NCBI GenBank assembly: GCA_964461535.1
Contig: CAYWUY010000052.1
Coordinates: 1 to 22,125, forward strand
Source: Flavipsychrobacter sp964461535
Lineage (GTDB): Bacteria > Bacteroidota > Bacteroidia > Chitinophagales > Chitinophagaceae
DNA length: 22,125 bases
Direction: 5' to 3'
The position numbers and the translations under genes are program-made. The notes under the pieces were generated by a model. The model saw only the letters and a program-made list of their open reading frames with translations. It did not search any database and was not told the DNA's origin. Of this stretch, positions 15,272 through 22,125 are shown one piece after another (within the stretch, counting starts at the first letter, position 1; the number at the start of each line of letters is the position of its first letter).

Positions 15272-15655
15272 ATGACCACACAAGAAAGACTAGAGCAGTC
15301 TATCACCAGAATTTACAAAGCAGTATTTCCCAACACTACCAACCATTACGACACATTATTTGGAGGCACAGCCATGCAACTCATGGACGAAGTAGCATTT
15401 ATATGTGCAACTAGATATGCTAGAAAAAGAGTAGTAACTGTATCCTCCGATAAAATTGATTTTAACCACCCTATACCTGCAGGTACTATTGCAGAACTAG
15501 TAGCCAATGTTACTCATGTGGGTAACACCAGTATGAAAGTGCAAGTAGAAATTTATGTAGAAGAAATGTACTCCTTTCATAGATATCAAGCCATTACCGG
15601 CCAGTTCACCTTTGTAGCTATTGACGAACATAAAAATCCAATACCCATAGAATAA
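15272..15655 (+). CDS. hotdog-fold acyl-CoA thioesterase (YciA-like)
   Basis: This 127-residue single hotdog domain should hydrolyse an acyl-CoA to free acid and CoA in the cytoplasm. The motif HYDTLFGGTAMQLMDE (25-40) holds the conserved FGG turn and the catalytic acid D39. The later VVTVSSDKIDFNHPIPAGTIAELVANVTHVGNTSMKVQVEIY is the characteristic strand set of the YciA/acyl-CoA hydrolase group. The substrate cannot be predicted. It is the only gene after the cobalamin riboswitch, since the next gene is convergent. The protein reads as intact. A longer overlapping frame on the same strand has no recognisable domain. Confidence 0.9.
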   Translation: MTTQERLEQSITRIYKAVFPNTTNHYDTLFGGTAMQLMDEVAFICATRYARKRVVTVSSDKIDFNHPIPAGTIAELVANVTHVGNTSMKVQVEIYVEEMYSFHRYQAITGQFTFVAIDEHKNPIPIE

Positions 15656-15688
15656 ATAGCCAGCAAGACTAAGTAGCAACTAAGCATA

Positions 15689-15723
15689 CAAAAAAAAAGA
15701 GACCACCTGAAAAGGCGGTCTCT
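15689..15723 (-). terminator. intrinsic terminator of the glutamine synthetase gene
   Basis: Read on the minus strand, AGAGACC-G-CCT, loop TTTC, AGG-T-GGTCTCT (one A-C mismatch) is followed by a run of at least nine T (A-run at 15689-15698 on the plus strand). It lies just after the glnN stop at 15747. On the plus strand the thioesterase reads into the same hairpin but without a T-tract. Confidence 0.88.
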
Positions 15724-15746
15724 CGTTATATATCTGAAATCACAAA

Positions 15747-17939
15747 CTAACGTAAGAACAACAGCTCTCTGTATTTAGGTAGAGGCCACAATTTATCATC
15801 TACTATCAGCTCTAATTTATCAGCATGGTAGCGAATTTTATCAAAGAAAGGCTTAACCTCATGACAATACAAATGCGTGCGCTTATGCATATCATTTTCA
15901 TTATTGGCTATTTTCCTGGCTTCAATCATTGCTTCCACATTGGTATTTATGCTTTGTATGTGTTCGCTTATTTTATTTACTAGGTTAAGCTGAGCTTTAT
16001 AGCTATCGGCAGAAAGACCTATCTCTTTTAATCCACGAACATTTTCTATTAATGTATTTTGATAGCTTATTGCAGCAGGCAATACGTGATTAGTAGCCAA
16101 ATAGCCTATTAGTCTAGCTTCTATTTGTACTTTTTTTACGTAGTCTTCCATCAATATTTCATGACGCGCTTCTAGCTCTCTTAAGCTAAAAATACCATTA
16201 TTTATAAATAGTTCTTTAGCCTTTTCAGTAGCATATGCATCAAGCGCTTCAGGCGTTGTTTTAAAATTGTTTAAACCACGACGCTTAGCTTCCTCAGCCC
16301 AGGCTTCACTATAGTTATCACCTTCAAAACGTATGCGCTTAGACTCAATTATGTAAGAACGCAATACATGTAATAAGGCTATTTCTTTTTTCTCACCCTT
16401 TTCTATTAAAGCATCTACATCTTTCTTAAACTGCTTTAATGTTTGTGCCATAATGGTGTTTAATACCACCATTGGTGAAGAACAGTTAGCTGATGAACCT
16501 ACGGCACGGAATTCAAATTTATTACCCGTAAATGCAAACGGACTAGTACGATTACGATCCGTATTATCCATCATCAACTCAGGTATTTGCTTATGAATGT
16601 CTAGCTTCAGTATTACTTCATCTTGCTCTGAGAATTTATCTTTTACCCTAGCTTCTATCTCATCTAAAACCTGAGATAAATATTGACCTAGATAAACAGA
16701 TATTATAGCAGGAGGAGCCTCATTTGCACCTAGTCTATGGTCGTTATTTGCAGATGCAATAGATGCTCTCAACAAATCATCATAATCATGAACAGCCTTA
16801 ATGGTATTAACAAAGAAAGTTAAAAACATCAAGTTGGTACGTGGTGTTTTACCAGGCGACAATAAGTTAATACCTGTGTCAGTAGCTAAGCTCCAGTTGT
16901 TATGTTTACCTGAACCATTAACACCGGCAAATGGCTTCTCGTGTAATAATGCTTTTAATTTATGACGAGATGCAACTTTATTCATTACATCCATCAATAA
17001 GGTATTATGGTCTACAGCTATGTTTACTTCTTCAAATATAGGTGCACACTCAAACTGTGCAGGTGCCACCTCATTATGGCGTGTACGTAGAGGTATACCT
17101 AATTTATAAGACTCTTGTTCAAAGTCCTGCATAAACGCAAATACACGTTCGTGTATAGAACCAAAATAATGGTCTTCTAACTGCTGACCTTTTGCAGGAC
17201 CATGACCCAACAATGTACGGCCACAAGCCAGCAAATCTGGGCGAGCATTAGCAATAGCCTCGTCTACTACAAAGTACTCTTGCTCCCAACCAAGTGTTGC
17301 TGTTACCTTAGTTACATTTTTATCAAAATAATGACATACATCTACAGCTGCCTTGTCTAGATTAGCTATAGACTTTAATAATGGGGCTTTATAATCTAAA
17401 GACTCACCATTATATGCTATAAAAATTGTAGGAATACAAAGTGTTTTACCCAAGCCTGCCTCCATTATAAATGCAGGAGAAGACGGATCCCATGCTGTAT
17501 ACCCACGAGCTTCAAAAGTTGCACGTATACCACCATTAGGGAAGCTAGATGCATCTGGTTCTTGTTGTATTAAGGCATCACCATCAAATAATTCAATGGC
17601 AGTACCATCACTCTTTATAGTAAAAAATGAATCATGCTTTTCAGCCGTAGTACCTGTAAGTGGTTGAAACCAGTGTGTAAAGTGTGTAACTCCACGCTCT
17701 TCAGCCCATGCCTTCATACTAGAAGCTATTTGATCTGCCATTCTGCGATCCAAACGCTGTCCCGATTTAGCAGAGTTCATCAGACTTTTATAAGCCTCAT
17801 CGCTCAAATACTCGCGCATAGTTCTACCTGTAAATACATTACTGGCAAACATGGCAGTTATTTTTTTACCTCCGTAACCGGATACTTTCTTCTCTTCTGA
17901 CTGAAGATTTTTTAAAGCTTGAAAACGTAAGTTAGACAT
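15747..17939 (-). CDS. glnN: type III glutamine synthetase (GSIII)
   Basis: The 730-residue length is typical of GSIII and much longer than GSI. The protein makes glutamine from glutamate, ammonia and ATP. An N-terminal GSIII-specific region precedes the catalytic domain. Glutamate ligands lie in GWEQEY (217-222). The block RTRHNEVAPAQFECAPIFEE and the ATP/substrate motif NGSGKHNNWS (341-350) are characteristic. A GSIII C-terminal helical region follows (about 500-730). It is monocistronic by layout, with its own promoter and terminator. A perfect palindrome sits in the promoter, suggesting control by a repressor or activator that responds to nitrogen. The start ATG (17939) is preceded by a well-formed promoter. 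Confidence 0.97.
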   Translation of the reverse strand: MSNLRFQALKNLQSEEKKVSGYGGKKITAMFASNVFTGRTMREYLSDEAYKSLMNSAKSGQRLDRRMADQIASSMKAWAEERGVTHFTHWFQPLTGTTAEKHDSFFTIKSDGTAIELFDGDALIQQEPDASSFPNGGIRATFEARGYTAWDPSSPAFIMEAGLGKTLCIPTIFIAYNGESLDYKAPLLKSIANLDKAAVDVCHYFDKNVTKVTATLGWEQEYFVVDEAIANARPDLLACGRTLLGHGPAKGQQLEDHYFGSIHERVFAFMQDFEQESYKLGIPLRTRHNEVAPAQFECAPIFEEVNIAVDHNTLLMDVMNKVASRHKLKALLHEKPFAGVNGSGKHNNWSLATDTGINLLSPGKTPRTNLMFLTFFVNTIKAVHDYDDLLRASIASANNDHRLGANEAPPAIISVYLGQYLSQVLDEIEARVKDKFSEQDEVILKLDIHKQIPELMMDNTDRNRTSPFAFTGNKFEFRAVGSSANCSSPMVVLNTIMAQTLKQFKKDVDALIEKGEKKEIALLHVLRSYIIESKRIRFEGDNYSEAWAEEAKRRGLNNFKTTPEALDAYATEKAKELFINNGIFSLRELEARHEILMEDYVKKVQIEARLIGYLATNHVLPAAISYQNTLIENVRGLKEIGLSADSYKAQLNLVNKISEHIQSINTNVEAMIEARKIANNENDMHKRTHLYCHEVKPFFDKIRYHADKLELIVDDKLWPLPKYRELLFLR

Positions 17940-17956
17940 AACATGAAAATTTTATG

Positions 17957-17987
17957 CAAATTTATGTTTAAACATAAAATCAGCAAA
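17957..17987 (-). promoter_or_regulatory. glnN promoter with an embedded 18-bp palindrome
   Basis: On the minus strand, TTTG (17987-17984) and TAAATTTG (17964-17957) are separated by 19 bases, an excellent Bacteroidota sigma-A promoter. Between and overlapping them, TTTATGTTTAAACATAAA (17961-17978) is a perfect palindrome. A second inverted pair, ATTTTATG (17949-17956) and CATAAAAT (17973-17980), is nested with it. A regulator bound there should block the polymerase. Confidence 0.7.
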
Positions 17988-18048
17988 TTTTCTAGCCAAC
18001 TTCACGAAAGAATAAATATAATTATAAATTTAATCTGAAATAATAAAA

Positions 18049-18660
18049 TTAAATATTATCATAATAAAATGCACAAGAAGCAACAAAATCAGTATTTATT
18101 AAATATTCTACAATTATATTTTTATCTACATTTTTGTGCAATAAATTAATATTAATATTTTTATCATTAATTAAAATCAAAGGCAAAGACGATTTAAATG
18201 GCACATCTCTACCACCCAACCACTTAAAAACACTTTCTTTTGCCGACCAAGCAATACATATTTTTTGGGCATCTCCACCCAAAATATCTTGCTCTTCAGA
18301 TGATAAAAACTTGTCCTTAACCTTTAATACGTTATTGGTGAATACCTGAACATCTATACCAACACTAGACTCGTTTGAAATGGCAGCTGCAACATATGGC
18401 CAAGAATGGCTTATGGAAAAATAGGGACCATCCGGTAAAAAGGGTTTACCATTTTCATTCTTGTAAATAGTATGAATATCTGTATTAGGCGATAACTGTA
18501 GTAGTAAATGTCTACCTACTATGTGTTCAATTCTTTTTATATCGCTTTTTATGCTAGGCTTATATCCAGTAGACTCAATAAAAAAATCTTCACTTTCAGT
18601 AATTTTCCATATCAAAGCACGAACCTGCGGATATGGCTGCCATTCTTTAATTATTGGCAT
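18049..18660 (-). CDS. 4'-phosphopantetheinyl transferase (Sfp/AcpT superfamily)
   Basis: The protein has 203 residues. It moves the phosphopantetheine arm from CoA onto a carrier protein. Motifs in order are GKPFLPDGPYFSISHSWPYVAAAIS (71-95), GIDVQ with the Mg-binding D103, KFLSSEEQ, and WSAKESVFKWLGG, in which E142 and K146 are the expected active-site residues. The length fits the single-chain Sfp type. The start lies 6 bases after the stop of the methyltransferase-like gene, so the two are likely co-transcribed. The carrier target is unknown; no synthase or carrier gene is in the window. Confidence 0.9.
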   Translation of the reverse strand: MPIIKEWQPYPQVRALIWKITESEDFFIESTGYKPSIKSDIKRIEHIVGRHLLLQLSPNTDIHTIYKNENGKPFLPDGPYFSISHSWPYVAAAISNESSVGIDVQVFTNNVLKVKDKFLSSEEQDILGGDAQKICIAWSAKESVFKWLGGRDVPFKSSLPLILINDKNININLLHKNVDKNIIVEYLINTDFVASCAFYYDNI

Positions 18661-18666
18661 AACATT

Positions 18667-18882
18667 CTAGTTTGCTATGGTATAATATACACAAGTAGTA
18701 AGATAATTCCTTACATAAGGCAGCATAGTAATGAAGGGAAACTGCTTCCTAGGATTTAAGCCAAACTTATATTTATAGATTGGGTTTATTAAATAATGTT
18801 GCTTTTTTACCACTTTCATATTCACTTCTCTCACTATTCTTTCAAACATCTCAATGGTTATACGGGTCTCTTTTATTTCTAG
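18667..18882 (-). CDS. probable SAM-dependent methyltransferase, C-terminal part, cut by assembly gap
   Basis: This frame reads from the gap edge (18882) to the stop at 18667, about 71 residues. The tail includes EIKETRITIEMFERIVREVNMKVVKKQHYLINP and YKFGLNPRKQ, and ends TTCVYYTIAN. That pattern recalls the C-terminus of class I methyltransferases of Bacteroidota, but the SAM-binding motif lies in or beyond the gap and cannot be seen. The N-terminal part and the true start are missing. Tight spacing to the phosphopantetheinyl transferase suggests an operon. Confidence 0.45.
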   Translation of the reverse strand, partial: LEIKETRITIEMFERIVREVNMKVVKKQHYLINPIYKYKFGLNPRKQFPFITMLPYVRNYLTTCVYYTIAN

Positions 18883-18982
18883 NNNNNNNNNNNNNNNNNN
18901 NNNNNNNNNNNNNNNNNNNNNNNNNNNNNNNNNNNNNNNNNNNNNNNNNNNNNNNNNNNNNNNNNNNNNNNNNNNNNNNNNN
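18883..18982. other. 100-base N run (assembly gap)
   Basis: Exactly 100 N bases, the usual placeholder for a scaffold join of unknown size. The real distance between the methyltransferase-like gene and the DAHP synthase gene is unknown, and genes may be missing. Confidence 0.99.
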
Positions 18983-19020
18983 TGCTTAAGAGCCAAGACT
19001 GAATGGTTTAGAGGGTAAAT

Positions 19021-20097
19021 TTACTTTTTTATTTCATTTTCAGTAGCAGACAGTACTGCTATCTGGGTTTTTATACTATTATCATGTATCTGTTCGTATA
19101 AAGACAGTATAAACTGTTCATCTATTCCTAAATCTTTAGCTCTTTTACCAGTGGCTGCTACTATTTCTCTCCATCTTGCAGGTTGGTATGCTGTCATATT
19201 ACACTCCTTCTTAACATCACCAACTTGTTTACTTAACTCTATTCGCTTAGCTATAAGATCTATAATCTCTACATCTATATTATCCATCAGCTGTCGCAAA
19301 TATTCAAGCCTTACCTTACTGCTCATATCATCGGTAAACTCAGCTCTCACCACCAGCCCTGCTAACAATTGTTTTAACTGTGCGGGAGTTAATTGCTGAG
19401 CTGCATCGCTCAACGCATTTGCCGGATCAGGATGTGTTTCTATCATCAAGCCATCAAAATGCATGTCTAATGCCTTTTGCGACATGGCAGCCACTCTGCT
19501 ACTTTTGCCAGTTATATGGCTGGGGTCACAAATTATAGCTAACTCGGGTCTCCTTCTCTTGAGTTCTATTGGTATAGGCCAATTGGGCTGATTTCTATAT
19601 CCACCTACCGAGGCATATCCAGAAAAACCTCTATGTATTGCCGCTACGTCTTTAATTCCTATTCTTTCAAAGCGTTCAATAGCACCCAACCACAGATCAA
19701 CATCAGGGTTTACCGGATTTTTCACTAGCACGGGCACTCTTACACCGCTTAGAGCATCAGCTAATCGCTGCACCTGAAAAGGATTCACAGTAGTTCTTGC
19801 TCCTATCCACAAGGCTGCTGCACCATATTTTAATGCTAAATCAATGTGTGATACCTCAGCTACTTCAACGGCAAAACCCAATCCAGTGGCTGCGGTCATG
19901 TCTTTAAGCCAAGCTAATGCCGTCTCTCCATTTCCTTCAAACGAACCGGGACGGGTGCGTGGTTTCCAAACTCCGGCTCTAAACAACTGTACAGGCGTGC
20001 CCTTTAACTCATTAGCCACCGCCATTATTTGCTCTGGAGACTCTGCGCTACACGGTCCGGCTATAATGAACGGACGACTGCTTGTAAAAAAAGACAT
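19021..20097 (-). CDS. bifunctional 3-deoxy-7-phosphoheptulonate synthase / chorismate mutase
   Basis: The protein has 358 residues. The N-terminal 255 or so are a type I-beta DAHP synthase, the first step of the shikimate pathway: IAGPCSAES with metal ligand C16, then FRAGVWKPRTRPGSFEG, GARTTVNPFQVQ, VKNPVNPD, IHRGF, CDPSHITGK and METHP-like IETHPDPANALSD. From about residue 265 a type II (AroQ) chorismate mutase follows (YLRQLMDNIDVEIIDLIAKRIELSKQVGDVKKE...YQPARWREIV). This DAHPS-CM fusion is known in Bacteroidota and Bacillus-type relatives; here the mutase is C-terminal, and it probably gives feedback inhibition by chorismate or prephenate. A -7-like TAACTTTG (20109-20102) ends only 4 bases before the ATG, which points to a leaderless or near-leaderless mRNA. 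Confidence 0.93.
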   Translation of the reverse strand: MSFFTSSRPFIIAGPCSAESPEQIMAVANELKGTPVQLFRAGVWKPRTRPGSFEGNGETALAWLKDMTAATGLGFAVEVAEVSHIDLALKYGAAALWIGARTTVNPFQVQRLADALSGVRVPVLVKNPVNPDVDLWLGAIERFERIGIKDVAAIHRGFSGYASVGGYRNQPNWPIPIELKRRRPELAIICDPSHITGKSSRVAAMSQKALDMHFDGLMIETHPDPANALSDAAQQLTPAQLKQLLAGLVVRAEFTDDMSSKVRLEYLRQLMDNIDVEIIDLIAKRIELSKQVGDVKKECNMTAYQPARWREIVAATGKRAKDLGIDEQFILSLYEQIHDNSIKTQIAVLSATENEIKK

Positions 20098-20273
20098 AAC
20101 ACAAAGTTAGCCATATTTTATAGGTAGATAGCGAATTAAAGGTTAAAAACTAACCAATAAATAAGCATAAACAATACTTACATTAACTAAAACAATCATA
20201 CCCATATCTTAATAGCCATTACCAATACACCCTTTCAGTTTCATCTAGTACCTTTGCACGCGAAATTACACTT
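20098..20273. promoter_or_regulatory. divergent promoter region of DAHP synthase-mutase and hscA
   Basis: Two -7 elements face apart: TACCTTTG (20249-20256, plus) for hscA and TAACTTTG (20109-20102, minus) for the DAHP synthase gene. A small hairpin GGTTA-AAAAC-TAACC lies at 20141-20155. Neither side has a clear -33 TTG. Confidence 0.5.
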
Positions 20274-22124
20274 ATGGGCAAAGTAGCCATTAACTTAGCA
20301 ACCGGAAGCTTGCTACAAGAAGATATAATAGTAGGAATAGATTTAGGTACTACCAATAGCTTAATAGCTATAGTAAAAAGTGATACACACGAACCTTTAG
20401 CTTTAAGGGAAACTGATGGTCTTACATTAGTACCATCGGTAATATACTTTGACGAATATGACAACCCAATTGTGGGTGCGCCAGCAAAAGAAAAATTACT
20501 TAGCGAGCCTTCAAGAACCATATATAGCGCCAAAAGGCTAATGGGAAAATCTTACAAGGACATAGGCACAGATAGCAAATATTTCTCTTATAACATAATA
20601 GATGATGGCACTGATGCTTTAGTTAAGGTACAGGTAGGCAATAAATTTTACTCACCTATAGAACTTTCTTCATTTATACTTAGAGAGTTAAAAAAGAGAG
20701 CCGAACATATACTTAAAACAAACATCAGCAAAGCAGTAATTACTGTACCTGCATATTTTAACGATGCTCAGCGCCAAGCTACGAGAGATGCCGGAAGGCT
20801 AGCCGGACTGGACGTACTGCGTATAGTAAACGAACCTACTGCAGCCAGCCTAGCTTACGGCATGGGGGTGCATGGTAAAGAAAACAAAACCATTGCAGTA
20901 TATGACTTAGGTGGAGGCACCTTTGACATATCTATACTAAACATTAACAATGGCATATTCGAAGTATTAGCAACAAATGGCGATACCTACTTAGGTGGCG
21001 ATGACATGGATAACGCTATTGTTGCATATTGGTGTCAGCAACTAAACTTAAACGAAGAAGCGGCTAAATCTATTGGACAAGAGCTACGCGTAACAGCAGA
21101 ACAAGCTAAAAAGCACCTAACTAGCAATACTGAATTTGAAGCTAAAATTGCAGGGCAGAAGGTAATGTTATCTAAAGCTACTTTTGAGTCTTTAATAAAT
21201 CCTCTTATAGAACGGACGCTAGCTGCTTGTAAAAATGCAATGAACGATGCTAAACTATCCGTAGACAAAATAGATGCAGTGGTTATGGTAGGTGGTTCTA
21301 CACGTGTCCCCGCTGTAAAACAAGCAGTAGGTAAGTTTTTTAGCAGAGACGTATTTGACAAAGTAAACCCTGATGAAGTAGTAGCTCTAGGTGCAGCAGT
21401 ACAGGCAGATATTCTGGCAGGCAATAATACTGAAATGCTGTTACTAGATGTAACGCCATTATCGCTTGGTATAGAAACTATGGGTGGCCTAATGGATGTA
21501 TTAATACCAAGAAATAGTAAAATACCAACAAAAGCTGGTAGACAATACACTACCCATAAAGATGGGCAGAGTGGTATGCGAATTTCTGTGTACCAAGGCG
21601 AACGCGACTTAGTTAAAGACAACAGAAAATTGGCAGAATTTAACCTAACAGGCATACCGGCAATGCCTGCCGGCTTACCTAAAGTTGAAGTTAACTTTCT
21701 TCTAGATGCAGATGGCATACTAAAAGTAAGTGCAAAGGAACTTCGCAGCGGCATAGCCCAAAGCATAGAAGTGAAACCACAATACGGACTTACAGATGAG
21801 GAGGTAGAAAATATGCTACTAGACTCTCTCACTCATGCTAAAGATGATATTAAAACAAGAGCTTTAGTTGAGGCTACTACAGAAGCTGAGCAAATGCTAG
21901 ATACAACAGATAAATTCATAAAAAAACACCAAGAGTTTCTTACTGAGGAAGAATTAGAAACCACAGCAACTTATACAAATGCACTAAAAGAAGCTATAGC
22001 TGCTAAAGATAAAGACCTCATTCAACAAAGAACTGAAGCACTAAACGACATATCAAGACCATATGCCGAGCGTGTAATGGATGCTGCATTAAAAGATGCT
22101 ATGAGAGGAAAGAAAATAGTATAG
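20274..22124 (+). CDS. hscA: Fe-S cluster assembly chaperone HscA (Hsp70 family)
   Basis: The 616-residue length is the same as E. coli HscA. The Hsp70 ATPase domain starts after an 18-residue leader with VGIDLGTTNS (20-29). It carries DLGGGTFD (211-218) and GGSTRVP (340-346). The linker region LLLDVTPLSLGIETMGG and the substrate domain follow, with VSVYQGERDLV-like sequence and the HscA-typical KPQYGLTDEEVENML. The Hsp70 EEVD tail is absent, which also separates HscA from DnaK. HscA with the J-protein HscB transfers Fe-S clusters from IscU. Those partners are not in view; genes further right may complete the set. The stop lies at the last bases of the window. Confidence 0.9.
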   Translation: MGKVAINLATGSLLQEDIIVGIDLGTTNSLIAIVKSDTHEPLALRETDGLTLVPSVIYFDEYDNPIVGAPAKEKLLSEPSRTIYSAKRLMGKSYKDIGTDSKYFSYNIIDDGTDALVKVQVGNKFYSPIELSSFILRELKKRAEHILKTNISKAVITVPAYFNDAQRQATRDAGRLAGLDVLRIVNEPTAASLAYGMGVHGKENKTIAVYDLGGGTFDISILNINNGIFEVLATNGDTYLGGDDMDNAIVAYWCQQLNLNEEAAKSIGQELRVTAEQAKKHLTSNTEFEAKIAGQKVMLSKATFESLINPLIERTLAACKNAMNDAKLSVDKIDAVVMVGGSTRVPAVKQAVGKFFSRDVFDKVNPDEVVALGAAVQADILAGNNTEMLLLDVTPLSLGIETMGGLMDVLIPRNSKIPTKAGRQYTTHKDGQSGMRISVYQGERDLVKDNRKLAEFNLTGIPAMPAGLPKVEVNFLLDADGILKVSAKELRSGIAQSIEVKPQYGLTDEEVENMLLDSLTHAKDDIKTRALVEATTEAEQMLDTTDKFIKKHQEFLTEEELETTATYTNALKEAIAAKDKDLIQQRTEALNDISRPYAERVMDAALKDAMRGKKIV

Positions 22125-22125
22125 T

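Noticed and set aside
15193..15414. A 73-codon frame overlapping the thioesterase start
   Set aside because: Low-complexity, no domain, and in another frame of a gene with strong hotdog motifs.
18983..18996. TTG start for the methyltransferase to the right of the gap
   Set aside because: Frame across an N run of unknown length has no meaning; the true start cannot be placed.
1..22125. Insertion sequences, prophage, CRISPR or integron structures
   Set aside because: No transposase, integrase, regular spaced repeats or target-site duplications are visible.

Overview
The window looks like chromosomal DNA from a Bacteroidota bacterium, probably Chitinophagales/Sphingobacteriales-like. It is AT-rich. 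Several intergenic regions carry the Bacteroidota -7 promoter element TAnnTTTG, and Shine-Dalgarno sequences are mostly weak. The gene content also fits: type III glutamine synthetase, a PorT-type outer-membrane protein, a DAHP synthase-chorismate mutase fusion and eukaryote-like class Ia ribonucleotide reductase subunits. A run of exactly 100 N (18883-18982) marks a scaffold join, so this is a draft or metagenome-derived assembly. I see no mobile element, CRISPR array, rRNA or tRNA.

Layout. 1-1400 (-): a ThiF/E1-like domain fused to a nitroreductase domain (Rv1355c/MoeY family), cut by the window edge. 1498-1962 (+): an orphan response regulator, closed by a strong hairpin terminator. 2119-8704 (+): an efflux operon of TetR regulator, TolC-type outer-membrane factor, lipoprotein adaptor and RND pump, with a long palindrome in front of tetR and a terminator after the pump. 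8785-10002 (+): a Crp/Fnr-type regulator and an SRPBCC protein. 10698-9991 (-): a PorT-family beta-barrel protein that overlaps the SRPBCC gene tail to tail. 10746-11471: about 725 bases without a gene, holding a candidate small RNA, two DnaA-box-like sites, a stem-loop and a cobalamin riboswitch. 11472-14862 (+): nrdB and nrdA, then a terminator. 14957-15655 (+): a second cobalamin riboswitch followed by a single hotdog-fold acyl-CoA thioesterase. 20097-15747 (-): DAHP synthase-chorismate mutase, a gap-broken probable methyltransferase, a 4'-phosphopantetheinyl transferase and glutamine synthetase III with its terminator. 20274-22124 (+): hscA, the Fe-S assembly chaperone.

How the parts fit. 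The clearest theme is vitamin B12 sensing. Two cobalamin aptamers lie about 3.8 kb apart. The first controls the B12-independent class Ia ribonucleotide reductase, a known logic in bacteria that also own a B12-dependent class II enzyme. The second precedes a lone acyl-CoA thioesterase, which is not a usual member of the B12 regulon. Both have the same P13-like stem, with loops that differ in step with their own L5 loops. One hypothesis is that the thioesterase relieves acyl-CoA build-up when the B12-dependent methylmalonyl-CoA mutase stalls. Other regulatory signals are a 12-bp-arm palindrome overlapping the tetR promoter, an 18-bp perfect palindrome inside the glutamine synthetase promoter, and a perfect DnaA box upstream of the nrd operon.
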